From: Sphingobacterium hungaricum
Lineage (GTDB): Bacteria > Bacteroidota > Bacteroidia > Sphingobacteriales > Sphingobacteriaceae
Reading direction: 5' to 3'
DNA: 64,000 nucleotides
NCBI RefSeq assembly: GCF_015210005.1
Contig: NZ_MU158698.1
Span: forward strand, 1,909,479 to 1,973,478
Translations under genes and position numbers: made by a program
Part shown: one piece after another, positions 1 to 8,923 of the stretch
Position numbering within the stretch: position 1 is the stretch's first letter
How the letters are laid out: every line of letters begins with the position of its first letter
Notes under the pieces: model-generated
Told to the model about the DNA's origin: nothing
The model's database searches: none
The model's input: only the letters and a program-made list of their open reading frames with translations

Positions 1-70
1 CCTCTGTGGAACTTTGCGGTTAGCTTTAAAAAACGAAGACCGCAGAAGAAACATAAGGTTGTTAGTTATA

Positions 71-95
71 AAAGAAAAAATTGTCTTTCAACAAT
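71..95 (-). terminator. weak terminator after purU
   Basis: Read on the minus strand, a short inverted repeat (ATTGT / ACAAT, 80-84 and 91-95) is followed by a T-rich run (complement of the A-run at 71-80). It lies about 30 bases past the purU stop and could end the parE-purU transcript. The stem is only five pairs, so this is tentative. Bases 1-70 hold no gene that I can recognise. Confidence 0.3.
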
Positions 96-126
96 GCTTC
101 CCCCTTTGAGGGTTAGGGGATTTTAT

Positions 127-969
127 CTACTCAAAAATTACCGTCTTATTCCCATTCAGCATGACCCTGTCTTCGGTCAACAATTTTAATGCATGGCTTA
201 AAACAGCTTTTTCAATTTCTTTTCCTGCGGTTACCATTTCGGTCAAATCATATCCATGATGAATAGATTTTGTGCGTTGCACAATAATTGGACCTTCGTC
301 CAAATCATTCGTCACAAAATGTGCTGTCGCGCCAATGATTTTGACGCCTCGGTTTTGCGCTTGGCGATACGGATTCGCACCAATAAAAGCAGGGAGAAAG
401 GAATGGTGGATATTTATCACTTTATCCTTAAATTTCCCAACAAACTCCGGCGAAAGAATACGCATGAATTTGGCAAGAATGATAAAGTCAGCATCATAAT
501 GCGTTAACAGGTCTGAAATTCCATGTTCAAAATCACTTTTCGATTTTTCTTCATGCGACACATAATGAAAAGGAATTTCAAATTTTTCCGTAAAAGTCCC
601 TAGAGATTCATAATTGCCGATGACCGCCAAAACATCCGCATGCAGGGTATCAAAATAATTTCTAACCAGAATGTCAGCTAAACAATGATGTTCTTTGGTA
701 ACCAATAAAACTATTTTTTTGCGATTCGCGGGGTTGATTTTTACGCTTGCATTGTAGGGCAAAGTCTTCGTCAATTCCTGTTGCAGGATATCCGCATGTT
801 CAGGAATTCCAGAACAGACTACACGCACGAAAAACTTGTTGTTCGCTTCGTCGACATATTCGCGCATGGTCACAATATTCAATTTTTGCTGTGCTAAAAC
901 ATTCGAAATTCTCGCGACAAGGCCCACCTCATCTGCACATTGAATCAATACTAAAGTCTGTTGCTGCAT
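127..969 (-). CDS. purU: formyltetrahydrofolate deformylase
   Basis: Hydrolyses 10-formyl-tetrahydrofolate to formate and tetrahydrofolate, balancing one-carbon pools and supplying formate for purine synthesis; cytosolic. The 280-residue protein has the two-domain layout of PurU: an N-terminal ACT domain (about 5-80, beginning with a strand and the DEVGLVARISNVLAQ helix) and a formyltransferase fold (about 85-280). The active-site region is visible as INIHHSFLPAFIGANPY and, further on, the GATAHFV..DLDEGPI segment with the catalytic aspartate. The length is normal for the family. It begins 5 bases after the parE stop codon, so the two genes are probably co-transcribed, although they have no known functional link. 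Confidence 0.95.
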   Translation of the reverse strand: MQQQTLVLIQCADEVGLVARISNVLAQQKLNIVTMREYVDEANNKFFVRVVCSGIPEHADILQQELTKTLPYNASVKINPANRKKIVLLVTKEHHCLADILVRNYFDTLHADVLAVIGNYESLGTFTEKFEIPFHYVSHEEKSKSDFEHGISDLLTHYDADFIILAKFMRILSPEFVGKFKDKVINIHHSFLPAFIGANPYRQAQNRGVKIIGATAHFVTNDLDEGPIIVQRTKSIHHGYDLTEMVTAGKEIEKAVLSHALKLLTEDRVMLNGNKTVIFE

Positions 970-974
970 GAATC

Positions 975-2828
975 TTAAACCGCTTCTTTTGCTAATTGTT
1001 CCTCTAAATCCACTTCGTAACGCAGGTTGTTGACGATATGTTTCTGTCGATCCGGTGTGTTTTTGCCCATATAATATTCCAAAAGTTGCGGTAATTTATT
1101 GTCTTTTGAGAGAATAACGGGGTCTAAGCGAATGTCTTTTCCAATAAACAATCCGAATTCTGAAGGCGAAATTTCGCCCAAACCTTTGAATCGTGTGATT
1201 TCAGGTTTAGCGCCTAATTTTGCAATTGCACGCTGTCTTTCTTCGTCGGAATAGCAATAAATTGTTTCTTTCTTATTTCGTACCCGAAATAATGGCGTTT
1301 GCAAAATGGATACGTGGCCAGATTTCACCAAATCAGGGAAATATTGCAGAAAAAATGTCAATAGGAGCAAACGAATGTGCATGCCATCGACATCGGCATC
1401 GGTCGCGACGACGATGTTGTTGTAACGCAAACCATCCAAGCCGTCTTCGATATTTAATGCATGTTGCAATAAATTGAATTCTTCGTTCTCATAAACCACT
1501 TTTTTAGACATGCCATACGAATTCAATGGCTTTCCTTTCAAACTAAAAACCGCCTGTGTTTGGACGTCTCGTGATTTGGTAATTGAACCGCTGGCAGAAT
1601 CACCTTCGGTAATAAATAAGGTCGTTTCTAAGTTACGCTCGTTCTTGTCGCTAAAATGGATTTTGCAATCTCTTAATTTGCGGTTGTGGACAGATGCTTT
1701 TTTCGCACGTTCATTCGCTAATTTTTTGATTCCAGCGATGTCTTTACGTTCGCGTTCCGACTGCAGAATTCTTTTTTGCAAAGCATCCGCCGTTTCAGGG
1801 TTTTTATGCAAATAATCATCCAATGCTTTCTTTACAAAATCATTGATAAAGGTTCTGACGGTTGGTCCATCCGGACCAACGCTTTGAGAACCTAGTTTTG
1901 TTTTCGTTTGCGATTCAAAAACAGGTTCTTGCACTTTGATTGCGATTGCTCCGATAATCGACGAGCGCACATCTGAAGCATCAAAATCCTTTTTATAATA
2001 TTCCCGAATGGTTTTTACCACCGCTTCGCGGAATGCTGCCTGATGCGTTCCTCCTTGGGTCGTATGCTGTCCATTCACGAATGAATAATATTCTTCCCCA
2101 TATTGTTGGCCGTGCGTGATCGCCATTTCAATATCTTCACCACGGAGATGAATAATGGGATAGCGCATGGCTTCTGTATCAATATTACGTTCTAATAGGT
2201 CTTTTAGGCCATTTTCAGAAATAAATTTCTGGCCGTTGAAATTGACCGTTAATCCAGCATTCAAGAAAACATAATTCCAGATCATGTTTTCTACAAATTC
2301 CATCCGATATTTATAATGGCTAAAAATCGTATTGTCGGGGTAAAACGTAACGCTTGTTCCGTTTCGCTGCGTGGTTTCTTTCTGTTCGTCATTGACCAAT
2401 TCGCCTTTGTTGAACAAAGCAATCCGAGTGACGCCCTGACGGTAAGATTGTACGGTAAATTGTTCGGAAAGTGCATTTACAGCTTTTGTACCCACACCAT
2501 TTAAACCAACAGATTTCTGGAATGCTTTACTGTCGTACTTTCCGCCGGTATTGATTTTAGAAACAACATCTACAACCGACCCGATAGGGATCCCGCGTCC
2601 GTAATCCCGTACAGACACTTTATTTTCATTGACCGTAATGTCAATGGTTTTTCCAGCGCCCATAACGAATTCATCGATACAATTATCAACGACCTCTTTC
2701 AATAAAACATATATTCCATCGTCATAAGCCGAACCGTCGCCCAGTTTTCCAATGTACATGCCAGGTCTCAGACGGATATGTTCTTTCCAATCGAGGGATC
2801 GTATGCTGTCTTCGTTATATGTTGTCAT
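975..2828 (-). CDS. parE: DNA topoisomerase IV subunit B
   Basis: ATPase subunit of a type IIA topoisomerase, which decatenates and relaxes DNA together with ParC. Over 617 residues it shows the GHKL ATPase motifs ([10 protein letters not shown] near 45-54, DYGRGIPIG near 75-83, [13 protein letters not shown] near 109-120), a transducer domain, and the Toprim motifs EGDSASGS (408-415) and DADVDG (477-482). It lacks the long insertion of some GyrB proteins. The partner parC lies in this window at 49164-51905 rather than next door. ParE is preferred over GyrB because of length, the Bacteroidota-type N-terminus and the lone parC-type A subunit nearby. A TAnnTTTG promoter sits just upstream. Confidence 0.9.
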   Translation of the reverse strand: MTTYNEDSIRSLDWKEHIRLRPGMYIGKLGDGSAYDDGIYVLLKEVVDNCIDEFVMGAGKTIDITVNENKVSVRDYGRGIPIGSVVDVVSKINTGGKYDSKAFQKSVGLNGVGTKAVNALSEQFTVQSYRQGVTRIALFNKGELVNDEQKETTQRNGTSVTFYPDNTIFSHYKYRMEFVENMIWNYVFLNAGLTVNFNGQKFISENGLKDLLERNIDTEAMRYPIIHLRGEDIEMAITHGQQYGEEYYSFVNGQHTTQGGTHQAAFREAVVKTIREYYKKDFDASDVRSSIIGAIAIKVQEPVFESQTKTKLGSQSVGPDGPTVRTFINDFVKKALDDYLHKNPETADALQKRILQSERERKDIAGIKKLANERAKKASVHNRKLRDCKIHFSDKNERNLETTLFITEGDSASGSITKSRDVQTQAVFSLKGKPLNSYGMSKKVVYENEEFNLLQHALNIEDGLDGLRYNNIVVATDADVDGMHIRLLLLTFFLQYFPDLVKSGHVSILQTPLFRVRNKKETIYCYSDEERQRAIAKLGAKPEITRFKGLGEISPSEFGLFIGKDIRLDPVILSKDNKLPQLLEYYMGKNTPDRQKHIVNNLRYEVDLEEQLAKEAV

Positions 2829-2847
2829 AAAGTTCTTGTAATGCTAA

Positions 2848-2855
2848 CAAAAATA
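2848..2855 (-). promoter_or_regulatory. -7 promoter element of parE
   Basis: The minus strand reads TATTTTTG, an exact match to the Bacteroidota -7 consensus TAnnTTTG, 19 bases before the parE ATG. This gives a short leader of roughly 12-15 bases. Confidence 0.6.
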
Positions 2856-2890
2856 GTAAAATGAAAGGGAATTCACATGAAAACCAGTGT

Positions 2891-2930
2891 AAAACTAAAA
2901 AGTCGACAGAATTGCCGACTTTTTAGTTTT
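2891..2930 (-). terminator. terminator of the cupin gene
   Basis: A perfect 15-bp inverted repeat (2891-2905 and 2916-2930, loop of 10) begins 14 bases past the stop of the minus-strand cupin gene. Both arms contain A/T tracts, so the 3' arm supplies its own U-rich tail. It separates the cupin gene from the parE promoter. Confidence 0.8.
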
Positions 2931-2943
2931 TTGTGAACGATGA

Positions 2944-3444
2944 TTATCTGCCGAAATCATCTTGTACACGTACAATATCATCTTCATCAGAAGGATTTGA
3001 ACCATCAGTATGTTGCCAGATTTCAGCAACGACACCATAATTTGTCAATCCAACTAAACGGTGACGCTGTCCTTGGCTCAAACGAATGGTTTCGCCCTCT
3101 TTTAAAATCTTTAATTCATGTTCTTCGTCAGTTGGGCTTGTAACTACGCCAACTTCTCCTTGAATCACGCGCCAGATTTCCGCTCTGCGGTGATGGTACT
3201 GCCATGATAATCTTTTGTTCGGTCCAACAATTAAAATCTTAGGGCTTAATTTTCCGGAAATTTTTAGATCTTGAACATCCAATCCCTCGAAATATGCATT
3301 CGCAAATTCTTGAGCTTGATCTTCATTGATTACAAAAAAACCGCCCCAAGGTCTTGTCTGATCGATGTTGTCAATCCCAAAACCTTTTTCTTTTAATTTT
3401 ACTTCAACTTGGCTGAAAAGCTCGCTTTTATCAATGTATGTCAT
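2944..3444 (-). CDS. cupin protein, phosphomannose isomerase type II-like
   Basis: A 166-residue soluble protein with a single cupin barrel in its second half. The sequence GPNKRLSWQYHHRRAEIW (about 88-105) matches the metal-binding start of the type II mannose-6-phosphate isomerase domain (typically ..H.HR.EHW), followed by the LKEGETIRLSQGQRHRL strand typical of the second cupin motif. The nucleotidyltransferase half found in full ManC/AlgA proteins is absent, so this may be a stand-alone sugar-phosphate isomerase or a sugar-binding cupin. The tail is rich in Asp and Glu. It is a single-gene unit with a clear terminator and a weak -7-like TATCTTCA upstream. The substrate is not evident. Confidence 0.7.
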   Translation of the reverse strand: MTYIDKSELFSQVEVKLKEKGFGIDNIDQTRPWGGFFVINEDQAQEFANAYFEGLDVQDLKISGKLSPKILIVGPNKRLSWQYHHRRAEIWRVIQGEVGVVTSPTDEEHELKILKEGETIRLSQGQRHRLVGLTNYGVVAEIWQHTDGSNPSDEDDIVRVQDDFGR

Positions 3445-3564
3445 GGTTAGAAAAATTGCATTTATTTGTGTGAAGATAAAATTTTTCCATAAATAAACCT
3501 AAAAATATTAAAATACTTTCTTTCGATTTCCGTTTCGCCCATCAGTTCAATCCTAATAATATCG

Positions 3565-3572
3565 TATCTTTG
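3565..3572 (+). promoter_or_regulatory. -7 promoter element of the Pif1-like helicase
   Basis: TATCTTTG matches TAnnTTTG exactly and lies 25 bases before the ATG at 3598. No convincing TTTG -33 element is seen at the usual spacing. Confidence 0.6.
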
Positions 3573-3597
3573 TATTTTTAATTTCAAACAAAAATAC

Positions 3598-5817
3598 ATG
3601 AGCAGTTTACCTATTGATTTACAAAATAAGGCCTTTATGCAGGCCGTATCGTTTGTAAATCAAACCAATCAGCATTTATTTCTAACAGGTAAAGCTGGTA
3701 CTGGGAAAACTACATTCTTAAAATACATCCGCGAGAAATCCTATAAAAAAATGGCGATTGCCGCACCGACAGGTGTTGCGGCGATGAATGCGGGCGGAAC
3801 GACTTTGCATGCCTTATTTTGGTTGCCTTTCGGTGTGTTTATCGAAAATTATGAATTGAAATGGAACGAGCAGGACAGCCATATCTACAACAAAAGCCGT
3901 CTGTTTTCGACCATTAAATTGACCAAACAACGCCGTGCATTATTGCAAGAACTGGAGTTGCTAGTCATCGACGAAGTGTCAATGGTGCGAGCCGATACCT
4001 TGGACGCAATCGACGTCATCCTAAAATCTGTTCGTCGCGATATGCGTCCGTTCGGTGGATTGCAAGTTTTATTTATCGGTGATCTTTATCAATTGCCTCC
4101 AGTCGTTCGTGAGCATGAATGGCAAATCCTGAAAGACGAATACAGCAGCATGTTTTTTTTCGATGCAAAAGTATTGAGAAACAATCCTCCAGTATTATTG
4201 GAATTAGCGAAAATATACCGCCAGAAAGATGTTGATTTTATCCATCTGCTGAATGCGATTCGCAATAACAACTGCAGCGTTGGAGATTTGGAATCTCTGA
4301 ATAGTCATTACAATCCAGATTTTGATCCAAAAGAAGATGAACAGTTTATTACCTTAACTTCTCATAATCGTTTGGCTGACGAAATCAATCAAGAAAAACT
4401 CCAAAAACTACCTGGAAACTTACAGCAGTTGAAAGCTGTGGTCAAAGATGATTTTCAACGAGGGTCTTTCCCTGCGGACGAAAATCTAGCCTTAAAAATC
4501 GGCGCTCAGGTCATGTTTATCAAAAATGATGTCGGCGAGGACCGTAAATATTTCAATGGAAAGATAGGTGTAGTAAAAGAATTGCTTCTGGACAAGCACC
4601 AGATTGTTGTTTCGTTTCCGAATGGCTCGGAAGATGTCGTCGTCAAACGGGAGACTTGGGAAAACATCAAATATTCGTACGATAAAGGCGAAGATAAAAT
4701 CGATTCTGAAGTGATGGGGACTTTCTCGCAATTTCCTTTGCGTTTGGCTTGGGCGATTACGATTCATAAAAGTCAGGGTCTGACATTTGAAAAAGCAATT
4801 ATTGATGCCGGAACTTCCTTTGCTCCAGGACAGGTCTACGTCGCTTTAAGTAGAATGACCGGCTTAGAAGGCTTGGTTTTGAAATCCAGAATCCCTAGCC
4901 ATTCCATTCGCACGGACTTTCAAGTTGTCGAATTTATGCAACGCACGCAGGATGAAGAACAATTAAATTCTTTACTGGAAGAAAGCCAGCGAAATTATTT
5001 AGCTCAGATTTTAATAAATAGTTTTAAATGGCATCAGTTAGTGCAAGAAGCAAGTGATTTAAAAGTCGCATTAGCCGATCGGAATATTGATCATAAGCAA
5101 GTGGCCATTGAATTTTTCGATCAATTATGTACTGATTTGGAAAATCAAGAATTGGTGGCGAATAAGTTTATTACCCAATTGCATAAAATGCTTCAAAATA
5201 AATCCGCCATTGATTACACATCGATTTGTGATCGCACAACTTCTGCAGTTTCTTGGTTTTTGCCAAAATTAGATCAGGAAATTATTGATAAAACAAGCAA
5301 GCATATACACGAATTTGAGCTTAAAAAGCGGACAAAAAAATACATAACCGAACTCAAATCGCTATTGTTGACTTTTAAAAGAAAGCAAGAGCAAATCAAG
5401 CATTGTGAAACAATTGCCAAAACATTGACCAAAAAAGATGACTTGGCCATTGCTGCTGAAAATTTATTGAAAGCCGAAAAGACAATCGATAAAACGTTGG
5501 TGGCATCCTCTGAGCTGGATAAAAAAGATACCAAAACAATGACATTGGAATTGTTTCATGACGGTTTGACCATTGAAGAAATAGCGAAAAAGCGGGATAT
5601 GGTTGTCGGAACAATCTATGGGCACCTTATTCACTTTGTGGGAACGGAAGTTGAAGCTGCGGATTTAATTGATGCAGCGAAGCTGAATGAATTGACAAAA
5701 GTAATCCGTGAGAACCCAAATAAATCTTCATCCGAATTGAAAATGATATTAGGGCCGAAGTTTGATTATCCTGACATCAAGCTAGGTCAGCGTGTCGTGG
5801 AATTGGAAAATGCCTAA
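3598..5817 (+). CDS. Pif1/RecD-like superfamily 1 helicase with C-terminal helix-turn-helix
   Basis: A 739-residue ATP-dependent DNA helicase of the Pif1 family, which moves 5' to 3' and unwinds DNA, forks or G-quadruplexes. Visible motifs are Walker A GKAGTGKTT (31-39), motif Ia APTGVAAMNAGGTTLHALF (about 56-74), Walker B IDEVSMV (124-130), motif III GDLYQLPPV (161-169), and the late motif ITIHKSQGLTFEKA with VALSRM. After residue 430 there is a long helical extension ending in a helix-turn-helix-like region (about 640-735, LTIEEIAKKRDMVVGTIYGHL), as in the C-terminal domain often fused to RecQ and Pif1 helicases. It is a single-gene unit between the cupin gene and the ATP synthase operon. 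The cellular role in this phylum is not established. Confidence 0.85.
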   Translation: MSSLPIDLQNKAFMQAVSFVNQTNQHLFLTGKAGTGKTTFLKYIREKSYKKMAIAAPTGVAAMNAGGTTLHALFWLPFGVFIENYELKWNEQDSHIYNKSRLFSTIKLTKQRRALLQELELLVIDEVSMVRADTLDAIDVILKSVRRDMRPFGGLQVLFIGDLYQLPPVVREHEWQILKDEYSSMFFFDAKVLRNNPPVLLELAKIYRQKDVDFIHLLNAIRNNNCSVGDLESLNSHYNPDFDPKEDEQFITLTSHNRLADEINQEKLQKLPGNLQQLKAVVKDDFQRGSFPADENLALKIGAQVMFIKNDVGEDRKYFNGKIGVVKELLLDKHQIVVSFPNGSEDVVVKRETWENIKYSYDKGEDKIDSEVMGTFSQFPLRLAWAITIHKSQGLTFEKAIIDAGTSFAPGQVYVALSRMTGLEGLVLKSRIPSHSIRTDFQVVEFMQRTQDEEQLNSLLEESQRNYLAQILINSFKWHQLVQEASDLKVALADRNIDHKQVAIEFFDQLCTDLENQELVANKFITQLHKMLQNKSAIDYTSICDRTTSAVSWFLPKLDQEIIDKTSKHIHEFELKKRTKKYITELKSLLLTFKRKQEQIKHCETIAKTLTKKDDLAIAAENLLKAEKTIDKTLVASSELDKKDTKTMTLELFHDGLTIEEIAKKRDMVVGTIYGHLIHFVGTEVEAADLIDAAKLNELTKVIRENPNKSSSELKMILGPKFDYPDIKLGQRVVELENA

Positions 5818-5854
5818 ATTCCTATAATTTTCTTGTCTATATTATTGATTTACT

Positions 5855-5862
5855 TATCTTTG
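5855..5862 (+). promoter_or_regulatory. -7 promoter element of the ATP synthase operon
   Basis: TATCTTTG matches TAnnTTTG exactly. It is only 7 bases from the TTG start of the first gene in the operon, so the transcript would start at or almost at the start codon. Confidence 0.6.
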
Positions 5863-5869
5863 CATTCAT

Positions 5870-6271
5870 TTGAAACTTCAGCATTCTATATCTAGATTTT
5901 TAATCTACTTTGCGATTTACAGCCTTGCATTAGCAGGCATCGCCTATTTATTGGCAAAATGGCTCGCTCCGGCGCAGCTATTAAGCCCAAATTTTTGGTT
6001 GATGTTTGTGTTTATCTTTTTTCTGACCGTTATTGCTTACGTTTTATCGGTTTTTGGCCTGAGCAAAAACCCAGAAGTGGGCACAATGACCATTCTCGGA
6101 GGCATGCTAATTAAGATGTTGTTCGCTTTGAGTTTGTTCATTTTTATACGTTTTAAATCGGATGAAAATCTGCTCGTTTTGGGCCTGAATTTTTTTTCTA
6201 TATATTTATTGTTCACAGTCTTTGAAGTTATATCTTTGTTGCGTATCTTGCGCCACCAAATAAAAAGGTAA
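5870..6271 (+). CDS. AtpI-like membrane protein leading the ATP synthase operon
   Basis: A 133-residue integral membrane protein with four predicted hydrophobic segments (about 10-30, 40-63, 75-95 and 100-125) and a basic C-terminus. It lies 14 bases before atpB, the position taken by atpI in other bacteria, where the protein helps assemble the c-ring or handle Mg2+. Sequence resemblance to classical AtpI is weak by eye, so the name rests on position and topology. The TTG start is the only usual start codon between the upstream stop at 5846 and the first hydrophobic segment, so initiation at TTG is likely. Confidence 0.6.
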   Translation: MKLQHSISRFLIYFAIYSLALAGIAYLLAKWLAPAQLLSPNFWLMFVFIFFLTVIAYVLSVFGLSKNPEVGTMTILGGMLIKMLFALSLFIFIRFKSDENLLVLGLNFFSIYLLFTVFEVISLLRILRHQIKR

Positions 6272-6285
6272 AAAACATAGCATAC

Positions 6286-7458
6286 ATGGAATTTAGCCAC
6301 ATTTTGACATCAGTAAGAATTAGAATAGTTGCCTTAATCGCTGTTTTATTCACTTGTTTTTCCGCTGTTGCCCAAAATTCGGAGCACAATCACCCTTCAA
6401 ATGTGGAGGATATTGAGGCTTCATCTGACGCACATCACGCCGAAGAAAAGAAGGGATTTGACATCACAACATTTATTTTTCACCACATCGGCGACTCACA
6501 CGAGTTTACTTTTTGGGGCGGTGATGCCGAAGGAAAATCAAATTGGGTGGGTATTTATCTTCCTGTTATTTTATTTACCGATAATGGTCTTGTTACATTC
6601 TCTTCAAGTGAATTTGAAAGAAATGATGCAGGAACAAAAATCGTTGAGAAAAAAGGTCAGAACTTTGTGAAGTACCATGGTAAAATTTATTATGCTACAG
6701 CAGATGCAAATGACCACGGTGCGTACATTGCTTATGATGAAGAACACCACGCTACCAATAAACGTCCTTTAGATTTTTCAATCACTAAAAACGTATTCAG
6801 TCTTTTATTAGGATTCGTTATCTTAATTGTTGTTTTCTTTTCTGTTGCAAAAGGATACAAGAAAAATGAAGGTAAAGCACCAAGAGGAATTCAATCTTTC
6901 TTTGAGCCGATCATCATTTTTGTAAGAGACGAAATTGCAATCCCTAACTTGGGTCACAAATACGAACGTTACATGCCTTACTTATTAACTGTATTCTTTT
7001 TTATATGGTTTATGAATATGTTGGGCTTGATTCCGTTTTTCCCAGGATCGGCAAACGTAACGGGTAATATTGCGATTACTGCGGTACTAGCGGTGATTAC
7101 TTTATTGATTACGTTGTTTAGCGGAAATAAGTATTACTGGGGACACATTTTCAATCCTCCAGTGCCTTGGTGGTTAAAACCTTTGTTAATCCCTGTAGAG
7201 ATTGTAGGTGTTTTTACAAAACCAATCGCATTAGCTATTCGTTTGTTTGCAAACATTACGGCAGGACACATTTTAATTTTATCATTATTATGTTTGCCAT
7301 TTATTTTCAATGCGCATTCAGTTGCTGCTGGATCGGTAGTTTTTACCTTATTCATCAGTTTGATTGAATTATTGGTGGCATTTATACAAGCATTTATTTT
7401 TACGATACTTTCAGCGCTATTTATTGGAATGGCGGTCGAAGAGCATCACGATCATTAA
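6286..7458 (+). CDS. atpB: ATP synthase F0 subunit a
   Basis: Membrane subunit a, forming the two proton half-channels against the c-ring. The 390-residue protein is longer than the E. coli one because of an N-terminal signal-like segment (about 10-28, ending near AVAQ) and a His/Glu-rich periplasmic extension (about 30-55, HNH..AHHAEEKK), typical of Bacteroidota. Several membrane helices follow from residue about 165. The essential arginine lies in TKPIALAIRLFANITAGH, where it faces the c-subunit carboxylate. The C-terminus EEHHDH is also His-rich. Second gene of the operon. Confidence 0.95.
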   Translation: MEFSHILTSVRIRIVALIAVLFTCFSAVAQNSEHNHPSNVEDIEASSDAHHAEEKKGFDITTFIFHHIGDSHEFTFWGGDAEGKSNWVGIYLPVILFTDNGLVTFSSSEFERNDAGTKIVEKKGQNFVKYHGKIYYATADANDHGAYIAYDEEHHATNKRPLDFSITKNVFSLLLGFVILIVVFFSVAKGYKKNEGKAPRGIQSFFEPIIIFVRDEIAIPNLGHKYERYMPYLLTVFFFIWFMNMLGLIPFFPGSANVTGNIAITAVLAVITLLITLFSGNKYYWGHIFNPPVPWWLKPLLIPVEIVGVFTKPIALAIRLFANITAGHILILSLLCLPFIFNAHSVAAGSVVFTLFISLIELLVAFIQAFIFTILSALFIGMAVEEHHDH

Positions 7459-7481
7459 TTAAGAACAATTTTGTTAACTAA

Positions 7482-7697
<216 letters not shown>

Positions 7698-7812
7698 TTA
7701 AACGTAATTAAGAACAAAGAATTATAAAGAATCTATACTCGGGTTTGCCGTTTGTAGATTCTTTATTAACTATTTAGTTTCAAAGAACAAAGATTTTAAA
7801 TTAATATAGAGT

Positions 7813-8307
7813 ATGGATTTATTAATTCCTGAAATTGGCCTGGTATTTTGGCACACGGTAACCTTCTTGATTTTGTTGTTTTTATTGACAAAATTTGCTT
7901 GGAAACCTATTATGAAAGGCATCAAAGATCGTGAGACAACGATTGAAAATGCATTAGAAGCTGCGGAAAAAGCTAAATTAGAAATGCTTCGTTTAACGAA
8001 CGAGAATGAGCAATTGTTAAAAGAAGCTCGTGCGGAACGTGACGAAATTTTAAAAGAAGCAAAGAAATTAAAAGATACTATCGTTTCTGATGCGAAAGTT
8101 GAAGCACAGGAAACTGGCAAGAAAATGATCGAGCAAGCTCGCAAAGAAATTGACGATCAAAAAATCAAAGCTTTAGTTGAAGTGAAAAATCAAGTTTCTG
8201 CATTATCTTTGGAAATTGCTCGCAAAGTATTAACGAAAGAGTTTGAAGATCAGAATGCACAAGAAGAGCTAGTTTCTGACTTGTTGAAGGATGTGAAGTT
8301 AAACTAA
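7813..8307 (+). CDS. atpF: ATP synthase F0 subunit b
   Basis: The peripheral stalk protein linking F0 to F1. Its 164 residues show one N-terminal membrane helix (about 8-28, GLVFWHTVTFLILLFLL), the family motif KFAWKPIM just after it, and then a long charged coiled-coil (about 35-140) rich in Glu, Lys and Ala that forms the right-handed stator dimer. There is a single b gene and no b' paralogue in this operon. It lies 24 bases before atpH. Confidence 0.95.
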   Translation: MDLLIPEIGLVFWHTVTFLILLFLLTKFAWKPIMKGIKDRETTIENALEAAEKAKLEMLRLTNENEQLLKEARAERDEILKEAKKLKDTIVSDAKVEAQETGKKMIEQARKEIDDQKIKALVEVKNQVSALSLEIARKVLTKEFEDQNAQEELVSDLLKDVKLN

Positions 8308-8331
8308 TTGATTACGATTTAAAAAAGAACT

Positions 8332-8877
8332 ATGTCTGTATTTACAGTTGCTTCCCGTTATGCAAAGTCATTAATTGATCTATCTATTGAAAGAGATAAT
8401 CTTGATGTAGTCAAAACAGATGTGGAGCAATTTTTGGGCGTACTAAACGAGAATCCTGAATTGTGCGCGGTACTTAGAAATCCAATCATTAAATTGGATA
8501 AAAAGAGAAATATCTTAGCAGCTATTTTCAAGGATAAAATAGATCCTGCCATATCTTCTTTCTTTAATATCTTAATTAATAAAGGCAGAGCAGGCATTTT
8601 AGAAGATATCGCAAAAGAATTCTTGCGCGAATACAATGAGGTAAAAGGCATTGTGAAAGCTAGAGTTATTTCTGCATCCGCGTTAACGGAAGAGCATCTT
8701 GCTGAGTTGAAATCAATTATTTCAAAAGAAATCAATGCTGATGTGATCTTGACAAACGTTGTCGATCCTTCGATTATTGGTGGATTTGTGATCAATGTTG
8801 GTGACAAGCAGATTGATGCGAGTATTGCAGGAAAATTAAATAAATTAGAAAAGTATTTTACAAGTCAAGGCGTATAA
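8332..8877 (+). CDS. atpH: ATP synthase F1 subunit delta
   Basis: The stator cap (OSCP homologue) that binds the N-terminal end of the alpha subunits and the b dimer. The 181 residues have the normal two-part layout: an N-terminal six-helix bundle starting ASRYAKSLIDL (about 7-17) and a C-terminal segment with the conserved DPSIIGGFVINVGDKQID signature (about 145-162). It lies between atpF and atpA, as in most bacterial atp operons. Confidence 0.95.
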   Translation: MSVFTVASRYAKSLIDLSIERDNLDVVKTDVEQFLGVLNENPELCAVLRNPIIKLDKKRNILAAIFKDKIDPAISSFFNILINKGRAGILEDIAKEFLREYNEVKGIVKARVISASALTEEHLAELKSIISKEINADVILTNVVDPSIIGGFVINVGDKQIDASIAGKLNKLEKYFTSQGV

Positions 8878-8923
8878 CCTTGATCGAAAATAGTAGATTC
8901 AAAAACCCCTTATAAAAATTACA

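Noticed and set aside
1-126. Gene fragment at the left edge
   Set aside because: No open frame or RNA signature; only AT-rich intergenic sequence and a weak hairpin.
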